A DNA stretch of 15,612 nt from Phycisphaerae bacterium (lineage in GTDB: Bacteria; Planctomycetota; Phycisphaerae; UBA1845; Fen-1342). The number at the start of each line of letters is the position of its first letter. Positions within the stretch are counted from its first letter, which is position 1. Where the stretch lies: contig JALHOX010000047.1 in assembly GCA_022842805.1 (NCBI GenBank), positions 1-15,612 on the forward strand. Reading direction: 5' to 3'. The translations under genes and the position numbers were made by a program. Below are positions 1 through 6,726 of the stretch, one piece after another. Under the pieces are notes generated by a model, which was not told the origin of the DNA, did not search any database, and worked only from the letters and a program-made list of their open reading frames with translations.

Positions 1-286
1 GCATGGTGATCGTCCACGACGCGCCTTGGAGCGTGTTGCGCCAGTTGGCGTCGTTGGCGATGCGGAAGATCGCGTAGTCGAGCCCGCTGAGCGCGTTGCG
101 CCGGGCGGCGGCGAAGTCGTGGCTGTCGTTCAATCGCCGCGCGATGTGGCGCGAGGCGACCACCGCCGACAGTCCGACGATGGACACTGCGGTCGCGGTC
201 AGCAGGACGACGGCGTAGATCGCGCCGCGGCGGGGCCGTCGCTTGAGCCTGGCTGCGCGCGGTGAGGATGCGGTCGCGTGTCTCAT
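1..286 (-). CDS. GspK/PilX-like minor pseudopilin, N-terminal part (runs off left edge)
   Basis: The ATG at 286-284 overlaps the stop of the preceding gene by one base (TGATG), and the frame stays open for 95 codons to the window edge, so the C-terminus is missing. The N-terminus is Arg-rich (LKRRPRRG), followed by a hydrophobic helix from about residue 22 to 45 (AIYAVVLLTATAVSIVGLSA), then an amphipathic stretch with RNALSGLDYAI. This is the layout of a prepilin with cleavage after Gly21. The +5 position is Val, not Glu, which is the known exception of GspK/PilX-type tip pseudopilins. Being last in a G-H-J-I-K style operon supports a tip-complex role in a type II secretion or type IV pilus-like apparatus in the inner membrane and periplasm. 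The subfamily cannot be settled without the rest of the protein. Confidence 0.72.
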   Translation of the reverse strand, partial: MRHATASSPRAARLKRRPRRGAIYAVVLLTATAVSIVGLSAVVASRHIARRLNDSHDFAAARRNALSGLDYAIFRIANDANWRNTLQGASWTITM

Positions 287-834
287 CACCAGGGCTCCAC
301 AAAGCCGAGACCGCCCCAGGCGCGGGTGCGCAGCGCGTGCGCTTCGGCCACGCGTCCGCCCAGATGCCTCACGGTGACGGTGATTTTTTTGATGCCTTTG
401 TCGGTCGCGCTGATCTGGTTCAGGTCGTTTGGTTCGATGTATTCGACCCGAACCTCGCGACTCCAGCCGGTGAAACCGGCGATCGGCGTGCCGTCGATCT
501 CCGTCGGGGGCGAGTCGTCGAAGCTGTGATAGTCGTCGACGTCGTTGAGCGTTGCGCGGGCCGCCAGCGTTTCGGTCCCATCCAGCCCGATCGGCGTGGG
601 CCCCAGCGTGTCCTCGTAGGGGCGATCGAGAATTTCGGTGAGCATCGCGTCGGCGATTTGCTGGGCGCGGGCCTGATCGGCGACGCGCGATTGCGTCATC
701 CACGACGCGGAGACGGCGCTCAGCGACGCGGTGAGCACGACGCCGACGAAGAGCGTGGCCAGCGTGGCTTCGACCATGCTGATGCCGCGCCGCCGCCGCC
801 CGGCGGAGCTAGGGACTGACGCGAATGCGAACAT
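286..834 (-). CDS. GspI/PilV-like minor pseudopilin
   Basis: This 182-residue prepilin has a short basic leader ending GRRRRG, then ISMVEATLATLFVGVV. The predicted prepilin peptidase cut is Gly17|Ile18, with the conserved Glu at +5 (Glu22). The helix continues to about residue 45 and is followed by an amphipathic SRVADQARAQQIADAMLTEIL stretch typical of PilV/GspI, then a small C-terminal beta region. The ATG at 834-832 was chosen over the upstream in-frame ATG at 912 because it has GGAG seven bases upstream and gives a normal leader; the longer form would add 26 residues over the upstream gene. It still overlaps the PilW-like gene by 26 bases, and its own stop overlaps the GspK-like start, so translation is probably coupled. 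It likely sits in the minor pseudopilin tip complex. Confidence 0.8.
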   Translation of the reverse strand: MFAFASVPSSAGRRRRGISMVEATLATLFVGVVLTASLSAVSASWMTQSRVADQARAQQIADAMLTEILDRPYEDTLGPTPIGLDGTETLAARATLNDVDDYHSFDDSPPTEIDGTPIAGFTGWSREVRVEYIEPNDLNQISATDKGIKKITVTVRHLGGRVAEAHALRTRAWGGLGFVEPW

Positions 835-2656
835 ATTGATACTCCGCGGTGGTGTTGCCGCCGACCAGCGCGCGGTCGATCGGGCCGGCCATCGTGAAGA
901 GTCGGTAGTCATAGGTGCCGTAGTGCTGGCCGCCGATAAAGACGACCAGGTCGTCGTCTGCGGTGTTGGCGATCAGCCGGACGTCGATGGGCTTGGCGGG
1001 CAGATCGCTGATGCGTACGAGCGGCTCGGCGATGGCGGTCGTCGCGAGCGGGCCGCCCACTGAGAGCTGGGTCTGCGTCTGGGTGCCGCTGAAGAAACTG
1101 GTCCCGCCGCTGCGCTGCAGCGCGACCCAGATCGGCAAGGTCGCCGCCAGTGGATGCAGCGGAACCGCGAGCCGCAGGAGGGCAGGCGGGAGCGCCACAC
1201 CGTCGATCGTGATGGTGACGCCGCTTTGCTTCATGACCACCGTATCGCTGTTGTAGATCTCGAGTGTCTGCGTGCCGTCGTCGCGGAGGGTGGCAAAGAC
1301 GCTGATCGGGGCGGCTTGCGCGCCGTTGTTTTCGAGATTGACCGAGAAGTGCGCCCGGCCTGATGCGGCGCTGGTGTCGCGGAGCGAGAGGTCGATCGTC
1401 GTGTTGCCGACGAACGCGTGCGGCGGATTGGTGACGAGGTCGACGCTGGGCGTCCAAGTGCCTTCGTCGATGTCAGTCGCCGCATCAAGCGCTGTGCCGT
1501 TCGCCGTCACCCAGTCGACGACGCCGTCGCCGTTATGGTCCTGCGTCGTCGGGTCGCCTTCCCAGAAGCTGGCCGTCCAATATGCCGCGAGCAGTTCGGG
1601 GGCATTGAGCGTCCACGCGGCGGTCTCGAGTCGCGTCGTAGCTTCGCCGCCGGTTTGCAGGCCGATGCGGATGCGACTGAGGTGCTGGCGCGAGATGCTG
1701 CGCTCGCCGTCGGGTTGAGTGATTCGGCCGCGCACGCTGCAGAGCATTGTGCCGCGATCCCTCACATTCCAGTTGGCGCCGCTGTCGGACGTGGTCATCA
1801 GCCCATCGGACTTCTCCGGTTGAACCGACAGATCGCACACCGGTCCCGTTGTGCCTTTCACCACCATGCAGTATGAGGCTCCCGTCCGCAGCTTGGCCGC
1901 TGCGGGGGCAAAGTTGGCCGACGTCCAACCGGCCGAGCCGGCGTTGCCAAAGTAGCTCGTGGACCAGAGCGCGGATCCGGTCGGAAGGCCGGCGTCGTCG
2001 ACGGCGAAAAGTTGGATCGATGCTCCGGCGAGCGCCGCACGATGAACGGCGTGAAGCCGGATTTCGGTGGCGCGCCAAAGCGTGGCAGTCGAGGGGGTTG
2101 CGGGGGTGAAGACTTGGGCGGCGTAACTCGATGGGCCGATGGCGAGCGATGTCGTCGCCGCGGTCTCGTTGAATTCGTAGAGCACCGAGTCGGCAGCGTC
2201 CTCGACCGGCGGGCCGGGATAGGTCTCGGGAACGCTGGTGGTCTGATAGCCCAGTTGAAAATCGCTGGTGCGCGGCAACAGGTTCACCACTGTGCCGCCG
2301 TTGTAGCGCCGCTGCAGCGGGGTGCCGGCGGTCCCGCTCCACAGATACTCGATGCGTTCGTTGTGCCCGTCGCCGTCTCGGTCGGGGACGATGACCGTGA
2401 TCGCGTTGGCGGTGCGTTGCGGTACGTGCACGGCGTATTGCAGATCGGCCGCGATCTGCTCCATCGCCGGCGCGGCGCTGGTGGTCTGTGCGAACACCGA
2501 TTGGCGGGAGGGCAATGCGTAGCTGGAGATCATCAACGCGGAGCCGATGGCGCCGATCAGCACCGTGGTCATCGCCGCCGAGACGGTCAGTTCGACCATC
2601 GTGTAGGCGGGCCGAAGTCGGACCGCGCCGCCGCGCGGGATGTTGGGTCGACTCAT
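809..2656 (-). CDS. Giant GspJ/PilW-like pseudopilin with lectin-like modules
   Basis: At 615 residues this is about three times the usual GspJ/PilW length. The N-terminus has the prepilin signature AYTMVELTVSAAMTTVLIG, with cleavage predicted after Ala17 (Ala rather than the usual Gly) and Glu at +5 (Glu22). Residues 60-140 are a normal PilW-like segment (MEQIAADLQYAV, DRDGDGHNERIEYLW). Residues about 155-305 look like an inserted beta-sandwich of the kind fused to surface proteins (SIQLFAVDDAGLPTGSALW, then GASYCMVVKGTTG). Residues 320-350 return to pilin-like sequence (LSRIRIGLQTGGEATTRLET). Residues about 357-535 resemble a concanavalin-A-like fold that opens with an EF-hand-like loop, DHNGDGVVDW (373-382). 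The start overlaps the GspH-like stop by four bases (ATGA). The fold assignments are from pattern only. A calcium-stabilised adhesive or substrate-recognising tip subunit is inferred. Confidence 0.78.
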   Translation of the reverse strand: MSRPNIPRGGAVRLRPAYTMVELTVSAAMTTVLIGAIGSALMISSYALPSRQSVFAQTTSAAPAMEQIAADLQYAVHVPQRTANAITVIVPDRDGDGHNERIEYLWSGTAGTPLQRRYNGGTVVNLLPRTSDFQLGYQTTSVPETYPGPPVEDAADSVLYEFNETAATTSLAIGPSSYAAQVFTPATPSTATLWRATEIRLHAVHRAALAGASIQLFAVDDAGLPTGSALWSTSYFGNAGSAGWTSANFAPAAAKLRTGASYCMVVKGTTGPVCDLSVQPEKSDGLMTTSDSGANWNVRDRGTMLCSVRGRITQPDGERSISRQHLSRIRIGLQTGGEATTRLETAAWTLNAPELLAAYWTASFWEGDPTTQDHNGDGVVDWVTANGTALDAATDIDEGTWTPSVDLVTNPPHAFVGNTTIDLSLRDTSAASGRAHFSVNLENNGAQAAPISVFATLRDDGTQTLEIYNSDTVVMKQSGVTITIDGVALPPALLRLAVPLHPLAATLPIWVALQRSGGTSFFSGTQTQTQLSVGGPLATTAIAEPLVRISDLPAKPIDVRLIANTADDDLVVFIGGQHYGTYDYRLFTMAGPIDRALVGGNTTAEYQYVRIRVSP

Positions 2657-3147
2657 TGCACGGACGCCTTTCCGGTCTCGGGGTCGAGCACGACGAGCCG
2701 CACGATTCCGCCGCTCCGAACGGCGACTGTGCCGCCGCTGTCGGGGCGGCCGTGGCCGTCGAACACGACCGTCTGGTCGCCGCCGAAGCTCGAGAGGAAC
2801 CCGTCTACGCCCTGGTTGTCGCGTTTGAGTCGGACGTAGTAAGGCTGACCGGGCTTGTCGATCTGGGTCACGCCGGAGAGCTCATACTCGCCCAGCGCAT
2901 CATGAAAGACGACGGTTACGCTGCGGCTCTGCGTCCAGGCGGTGCTGCGGGCATACTCCAGATCTCGCGCCACCTGATTTGCGGCGGCGTCGAGGCGCAG
3001 GTTTGAGAGCGAGCGCCCGACGCGCGGAATGACGACGGCGCTGACGGCTGCGAGAATGGCGACCACCACCACGAGCTCGAGCAGCGAAAATGCGGAGCGC
3101 CGTTGGAGCCGCTCACTCGCCGATTGCTTTGGGTGCCTTGGCATCAT
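2653..3147 (-). CDS. GspH/FimT-like minor pseudopilin
   Basis: This 164-residue prepilin has a 19-residue leader (ending QRRSA) followed by FSLLELVVVVAILAAVSAVVIPR. Cleavage is predicted between Ala19 and Phe20, so Ala replaces the usual Gly at -1; Glu24 is the +5 residue. After the helix comes LDAAANQVARDLEYARSTAWTQSRSVTVVF, the amphipathic helix and first strand typical of GspH/FimT. A beta-rich globular part follows (VVFDGHGRPDSGGTVAV, a common FimT-like strand-turn-strand pattern). Two adjacent ATGs (3147 and 3144) are possible starts and neither has a clear Shine-Dalgarno; a strong hairpin ends 12 bases upstream of the first. The stop overlaps the next gene by ATGA. It is likely a minor pseudopilin of the same apparatus as its neighbours. 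Confidence 0.83.
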   Translation of the reverse strand: MMPRHPKQSASERLQRRSAFSLLELVVVVAILAAVSAVVIPRVGRSLSNLRLDAAANQVARDLEYARSTAWTQSRSVTVVFHDALGEYELSGVTQIDKPGQPYYVRLKRDNQGVDGFLSSFGGDQTVVFDGHGRPDSGGTVAVRSGGIVRLVVLDPETGKASVQ

Positions 3148-3159
3148 CTGGGTAAACCC

Positions 3160-3193
3160 GCAGGGACTCGACCGCGAACGGCCCAGTCCCTGC
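3160..3193 (-). promoter_or_regulatory. UUCG-capped mRNA hairpin between major and minor pseudopilin genes
   Basis: The outer arms are a perfect 9-bp inverted repeat (GCAGGGACT with AGTCCCTGC). Inside, read on the minus strand, GGCCG-TTCG-CGGTC adds five more pairs, including one G-U, capped by a TTCG loop after a single G-G mismatch. The G-U pair exists only in the minus-strand transcript (the plus strand would have A-C), which suggests the RNA of the pseudopilin operon is the folded form. No U-tract follows, so it is not a standard intrinsic terminator. It lies 65 bases after the GspG-like stop and 12 bases before the GspH-like start, where it could stabilise the upstream message, act as a processing site, or restrain translation of the minor genes. 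Confidence 0.5.
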
Positions 3194-3258
3194 TCCTCGC
3201 TCGTAACAGGTTTTTTGCTGCGACACGACGACTCGCCGTCATGTTCGCCGCCCCGCCG

Positions 3259-3786
3259 CTAGTACGTGTCGTAGGTCGTGCCGCCTTCGCCGACTTCGTT
3301 GGAATTCACGCAGATCTGACCGGTCTCATAGTTGTAGATCCAGCCCGCGGTCGTGGCGCCGGCGGTGTAGGCCGGGACCGTCGCGCCGCTGACCATGTTC
3401 ACGCCTTTGAGTCCCAGGCGCGGCGTCACCGGACAGGCCGGAATGCCCGTGCGGAGATAAGGCCCGAAGCGATAGGTCGAGCTTTGCGTCGCGTTTGCGA
3501 CACCCGCGTCAGACGTGTATCGCGTCAGTTGGGCGATCATGGCGGCCTCGCTGCCGGCGGCGTTGGTGCCGTCCGTCACCTGACCCGGATACTTGTTGTG
3601 CTCGTAGTAGTAGAGCTCGATTGCATTGCGGAGAACGGCGAGGTTGCCCTTGATGCCGGAATCGCCGGCGCCGGCAGCGCCGCGGCTGAAGCGCGGGATG
3701 GCGATCGCGGCCAGGATGCCGATGATGACGACCACGACGATGAGCTCGACAAGACTGAAACCGCGCCGAGCGCTGACTGAACGCAT
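3259..3786 (-). CDS. GspG-like major pseudopilin
   Basis: This 175-residue prepilin is the first gene of the minus-strand pseudopilin operon. A nine-residue leader (MRSVSARRG) is followed by FSLVELIVVVVIIGILAAIA: cleavage after Gly9, Phe at +1, Glu at +5 (Glu14), the classic major-pseudopilin form. The helix continues into IKGNLAVLRNAIELYYYEHNKYPG, the GspG/PilE-like region, and the C-terminus contains RFGPYLRTGIPACPV and GWIYNYETGQICVNSNE, a common pattern in the GspG-like proteins of planctomycetes. The ATG at 3786-3784 has GGGAG nine bases upstream and is preferred over the in-frame ATG at 3942, whose extra 52 residues look nothing like a prepilin leader. It probably polymerises into the periplasmic pseudopilus and is expected to be the most abundant product of the operon. 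Confidence 0.88.
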   Translation of the reverse strand: MRSVSARRGFSLVELIVVVVIIGILAAIAIPRFSRGAAGAGDSGIKGNLAVLRNAIELYYYEHNKYPGQVTDGTNAAGSEAAMIAQLTRYTSDAGVANATQSSTYRFGPYLRTGIPACPVTPRLGLKGVNMVSGATVPAYTAGATTAGWIYNYETGQICVNSNEVGEGGTTYDTY

Positions 3787-4015
3787 GGCATTCGCTCCCA
3801 ACTGAAATCTGTCCGTTCGTGCGACCCTGCGCACGCAGGTTTCCACGCAGAGACGATCGGCACGCGTGCTGCCCGCATCCAATACGCCGAGACCGTTAGC
3901 GGTTTCGGTCGCGATCTTTTCAACGGCGGGGGCGACGAACATCGCTTTGTCGGGCGTTTTCCGCCGCCGGAAACGCGGTACGATGTGATCGGACGTTTGG
4001 GAGATTCACCGCGCC
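3787..4015. promoter_or_regulatory. Divergent promoter region between the pseudopilin operon and the ROK operon
   Basis: These 229 bases separate two outward-facing operons, so both promoters should lie here. On the plus strand an inverted repeat (GCGTTT and AAACGC arms plus an inner CCG/CGG, one bulged T) covers 3954-3976. It sits just before TACGAT at 3979-3984, a possible -10 element 31 bases upstream of the ROK start, although no good -35 is seen. On the minus strand TTGAAA at 3923-3918 is a fair -35, but the -10 sequence at the right distance (TAACGG, 3898-3893) is poor. The inverted repeat could be an operator. All of this is weak, sequence-only inference. Confidence 0.3.
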
Positions 4016-4912
4016 ATGAGTGCTATCGGCATCGATATCGGAGGCGCGAGTATCCGCGCCGGCATCGTCGACGCCGGCGGAAAGCTGATCTTGCGCGAAG
4101 TGGTTCCCCTGCCGACGCGCGGCGAGCCGCGGGCCTTGAATCCGGTTCTGCGAAAACTCGTGCAGGATGTGACGTCGAAGGCCGGGCCGTCGACGCCGCG
4201 GCCGATCGGCATCGGACTTCCCGGTATCTGGGATCGCGCCACGGGCGTCATGCGCAAGGCCGTGAATCTGCCCGCGCTGGTCGGCGTCAATCTGCACACG
4301 TTTTTCCGCGACGCATGCGGCGGCGCCACGCACATCGACTCCGATGTGAATTGCGCCGCATGGGCGCAGCATGCCGCGCTCCAGCCTCAACCGCGTCGAC
4401 TCGTCTATCTGTCGCTCGGCACGGGCGTCGGCGGTGGCGTGGTGATCGACGGCCACCTGATGCGCCACACCAACGGCGGCGGCGGCCACTTCGGCTTCCT
4501 GTGTGTCGAAGCCGATGACCGGCTGGGAGCGGCCCATGGACACGCCCCGGTGCTATTGAGCGACCTCGTCGGCGGCCCGGCGCTTGCGCATCACTCGGCC
4601 CGAGAACTGGACATCCGCCAGGGGCAGCCGGTCGAATCGCTCGGCCCGCGGACGCTCAGCGCCGCGGCCCGCGCGCTGGCCTTCTCGATTCGCAACTTGA
4701 TCGCCATCTATCAACCCGACGCCGTGCTGCTGGGCGGCGGCGTGATCGATCATTTCCCGACGCTCGTCGCGGCCACCGACTCGGAGTATCGCCGCCTGCC
4801 GCACCCGCTGGCGCTGCCTGATTTTCGCATCGCCGCCGCGCCCCTGGCGACGCACGACGCGGGAGTGATCGGCGCGGCGCTGCTGGCCCTGAACGCGACC
4901 GCTCACTCCTAG
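4016..4912 (+). CDS. ROK-family kinase-like protein lacking the zinc motif
   Basis: At 298 residues this has the normal ROK length (sugar kinases and related ASKHA-fold proteins). The phosphate-1 loop GIDIGGASIRAG is at 5-16, IGIGLPG at 64-70, a catalytic-loop-like DSDVNCAAWAQ at 108-118 with the expected Asp at 110, LSLGTGVGGGVVIDG at 132-146, and an adenosine-region GG in AVLLGGGVID at 236-245. The usual GEIGH segment is altered (GGGGHFGFLCVEADD, 154-168) and the CxCGxxGC zinc cysteines are absent (AAHGHAPV at 172-179). It may phosphorylate a sugar or sugar-like compound in the cytoplasm, but the substrate is unknown and activity is less certain than for standard ROK kinases. GGGAG lies 12 bases before the ATG, a long spacing. 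It is the first gene of a four-gene operon; the next start is 12 bases after its stop. Confidence 0.83.
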   Translation: MSAIGIDIGGASIRAGIVDAGGKLILREVVPLPTRGEPRALNPVLRKLVQDVTSKAGPSTPRPIGIGLPGIWDRATGVMRKAVNLPALVGVNLHTFFRDACGGATHIDSDVNCAAWAQHAALQPQPRRLVYLSLGTGVGGGVVIDGHLMRHTNGGGGHFGFLCVEADDRLGAAHGHAPVLLSDLVGGPALAHHSARELDIRQGQPVESLGPRTLSAAARALAFSIRNLIAIYQPDAVLLGGGVIDHFPTLVAATDSEYRRLPHPLALPDFRIAAAPLATHDAGVIGAALLALNATAHS

Positions 4913-4924
4913 AAAGACAGATCC

Positions 4925-5365
4925 TTGCGAACCATTCTGCTGCTGATCGCCTCCAACGTCTTCATGACGATGGCGTGGTATGGACACCTCAGCTTCAAAA
5001 AGTCGCCGCTTTGGATTGTGATCCTCGCCAGCTGGCTGCTGGCCTTGCCCGAATATGCACTGCAAGTGCCCGCCAACCGCTGGGGGCACGGCCAATTCAC
5101 CGCGACGCAGCTCAAGCTCTTTCAAGAGGTGATCTCGCTCAGCGTTTTCACCGTGTTTGCGCTGGTGTATCTGCGCGAGACGCCGCGCTGGAACGAGTGG
5201 CTGGCGATGGTGTTGATGATCGGGGTCGTGCTGCTGACCTCGCTCTCCACCCGCCGCCTGGAGGGGCGGCCGACGTCGTCGGCGACCGACGAGCGGGTAG
5301 CGGCCGGCGAGCGGCAGTCCGCTACTATTCACAGCGGCGAACGCAGCGGCACTGGGAACGATTGA
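4925..5365 (+). CDS. DUF486 family small membrane protein (DMT-like)
   Basis: The sequence RTILLLIASNVFMTMAWYGH and the later ALQVPANRWGHGQFTATQLK are strong DUF486 signatures. This is a small, widely distributed, four-helix inner-membrane family related to drug/metabolite transporters; its substrate is unknown. Likely helices are at about 3-18, 29-45, 66-83 and 92-107. The start is TTG at 4925, supported by family homology from the first residues; the Shine-Dalgarno is weak. The family usually ends near residue 110-115, whereas this one has about 35 extra polar residues (RRLEGRPTSSATDERV and on). That tail overlaps the ribosome-binding region of the next gene, and the TGA overlaps the next ATG by one base. 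The tail may have arisen by loss of an earlier stop. Confidence 0.85.
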   Translation: MRTILLLIASNVFMTMAWYGHLSFKKSPLWIVILASWLLALPEYALQVPANRWGHGQFTATQLKLFQEVISLSVFTVFALVYLRETPRWNEWLAMVLMIGVVLLTSLSTRRLEGRPTSSATDERVAAGERQSATIHSGERSGTGND

Positions 5366-6726
5366 TGGAACTGGACATCCTGCGACAAGAACCGGCCCCC
5401 ACCGAGGTCGGCAGTTATTTCGTCGCGAACTACCCCCCCTTCTCGGCCTGGTCGCGCGACCACGTCGCCGCGGCCCGCGCGGCGCTTGCGAGCGCGCCGG
5501 AGTCGCCGCCCGCCTGGGCCGCCGCCGGGGATGTACCAAAGCCCGCGGTCCCACCGCTGGGGCTCTATCTGCATATTCCCTTTTGCCGGAAGCGGTGCAA
5601 GTTCTGCTACTTTCGCGTCTACACCGACAAAAACGCCGCCGACGTCGATTCGTACATGGACGCCCTGGCCCGCGAGATCGCGCTTTATAGCGCCCAGCCG
5701 CGCTTCGCCGGGCGGCAGTTTGAGTTCGTCTACTTCGGCGGCGGAACGCCCAGTTTTCTGAGCAGCGAGCAGCTCAAGCGACTCGTCGGCCGCATCAACG
5801 AGCACTGGCGCTGGGACGCGGCCCGCGAGGTCACTTTTGAGTGCGAGCCGGGCACGCTACAGAAAAGCAAGCTGGAAACGATCCGCTCCATCGGCGTCAC
5901 GCGCCTTAGCCTGGGCGTTGAACACTTTGACGACGAGCTGCTCGAATCCAACGGCCGGGCGCACAAATCGAAAGAGATCTACCGCGCCTGGGATTGGGTG
6001 CGGGAGGTGGGCTTTCCACAGGTCAATATCGACCTGATCGCCGGCATGGTGGGCGAGAGCGACGAAAAGTGGCGCTTCGCCGTCGATGAGGCGCTGAAGC
6101 TCCAGCCCGACAGCCTGACGATCTATCAAATGGAGCTGCCGCACAACGCCGTGTTTTCGAAGGAGCAGCAGGCCAGCGGACAGCGACTCGTCGCAACGTG
6201 GGCCGAGAAGCGCGCTTGGGTCGACTACGCCTTTCGCCAGTTTGAGGCTGCGGGCTATGTCGTTTCCAGCGGTTATACGCTGCTCAAGCCTTCGCCCGAC
6301 GCCCGCTTCGTCTATCGCGACTCGCTCTGGCACGGGGCCGACATGGTCGGCACCGGCGTCGCCAGCTTTTCGCATGTCGCGGGCGTTCACTATCAGAATC
6401 TCGACAAGTGGGAAGATTACATCCCTACCGTGCAGCGCGGCGAATTGCCGATCGCGCGGGCCTTGCCGATCTCGCGCCACCAGGCGCTGATCCGCGAGTT
6501 GATCCTGCAACTGAAGCTCGGCAGCGTCGCCACGCAGTATTTCGACCAAAAGTTCGCCGCGCGCGTCGCCGAAGATTTCGCGGAGCCGCTGCGATCGTTG
6601 CAATCCGAAGGCTGGCTCGATCGCGTCAACGGTGAGATTCGCCTGACGCGCGGCGGCCTGCTCAAAGTCGACGAGCTACTGGCGCGCTTCTTTGAGCCGC
6701 AATTCCGCGGAGTGCGCTACACATGA
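5365..6726 (+). CDS. HemN/HemW-like radical SAM protein
   Basis: This 453-residue protein belongs to the HemN-like radical SAM group. The 4Fe-4S site is CRKRCKFC (Cys74, Cys78, Cys81) after LYLHIPF, followed by YF. The GGGTPS SAM loop is at 125-130, ECEPGT at 159-164, LSLGVEHFDDELLESNGRAH at 181-200, NIDLIAGM at 221-228, and a C-terminal winged-helix-like part ends about residue 445 (GLLKVDELLARFFE). The extra Cys of oxygen-independent coproporphyrinogen oxidase (CxxxCxxCxC) is missing because Phe83 stands there, and HemW's usual Asp after the third Cys is Tyr82. A true HemN is therefore unlikely; a haem chaperone or a distinct oxidoreductase or methyl-/cyclopropane-forming type remains open. 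GGGAA lies seven bases before the ATG. Its stop overlaps the chorismate-lyase-like start by ATGA, a strong functional hint. Confidence 0.85.
   Translation: MELDILRQEPAPTEVGSYFVANYPPFSAWSRDHVAAARAALASAPESPPAWAAAGDVPKPAVPPLGLYLHIPFCRKRCKFCYFRVYTDKNAADVDSYMDALAREIALYSAQPRFAGRQFEFVYFGGGTPSFLSSEQLKRLVGRINEHWRWDAAREVTFECEPGTLQKSKLETIRSIGVTRLSLGVEHFDDELLESNGRAHKSKEIYRAWDWVREVGFPQVNIDLIAGMVGESDEKWRFAVDEALKLQPDSLTIYQMELPHNAVFSKEQQASGQRLVATWAEKRAWVDYAFRQFEAAGYVVSSGYTLLKPSPDARFVYRDSLWHGADMVGTGVASFSHVAGVHYQNLDKWEDYIPTVQRGELPIARALPISRHQALIRELILQLKLGSVATQYFDQKFAARVAEDFAEPLRSLQSEGWLDRVNGEIRLTRGGLLKVDELLARFFEPQFRGVRYT

Noticed and set aside
3160..3193. tRNA T-arm-like sequence (CGGTCGAGTCC)
   Set aside because: No acceptor, D or anticodon arms can be formed around it.
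3160..3216. Plus-strand intrinsic terminator (hairpin plus TTTTTT at 3211)
   Set aside because: No plus-strand gene ends here, and the T-run is 17 bases from the stem.
3787..3942. 52-residue N-terminal extension of the GspG-like protein
   Set aside because: The added sequence is not a prepilin leader, and the ATG at 3786 has a good GGGAG and a nine-residue leader typical of the family.
4975..5364. Extension of the radical SAM gene upstream to 4975
   Set aside because: It would overlap almost all of the DUF486 gene in another frame; the ATG at 5365 has a ribosome-binding site and natural TGATG coupling.
4553..5554. 333-codon minus-strand frame across the ROK, DUF486 and radical SAM starts
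   Set aside because: It is antisense to three supported genes; Arg/Gln/His-rich low-information translation.
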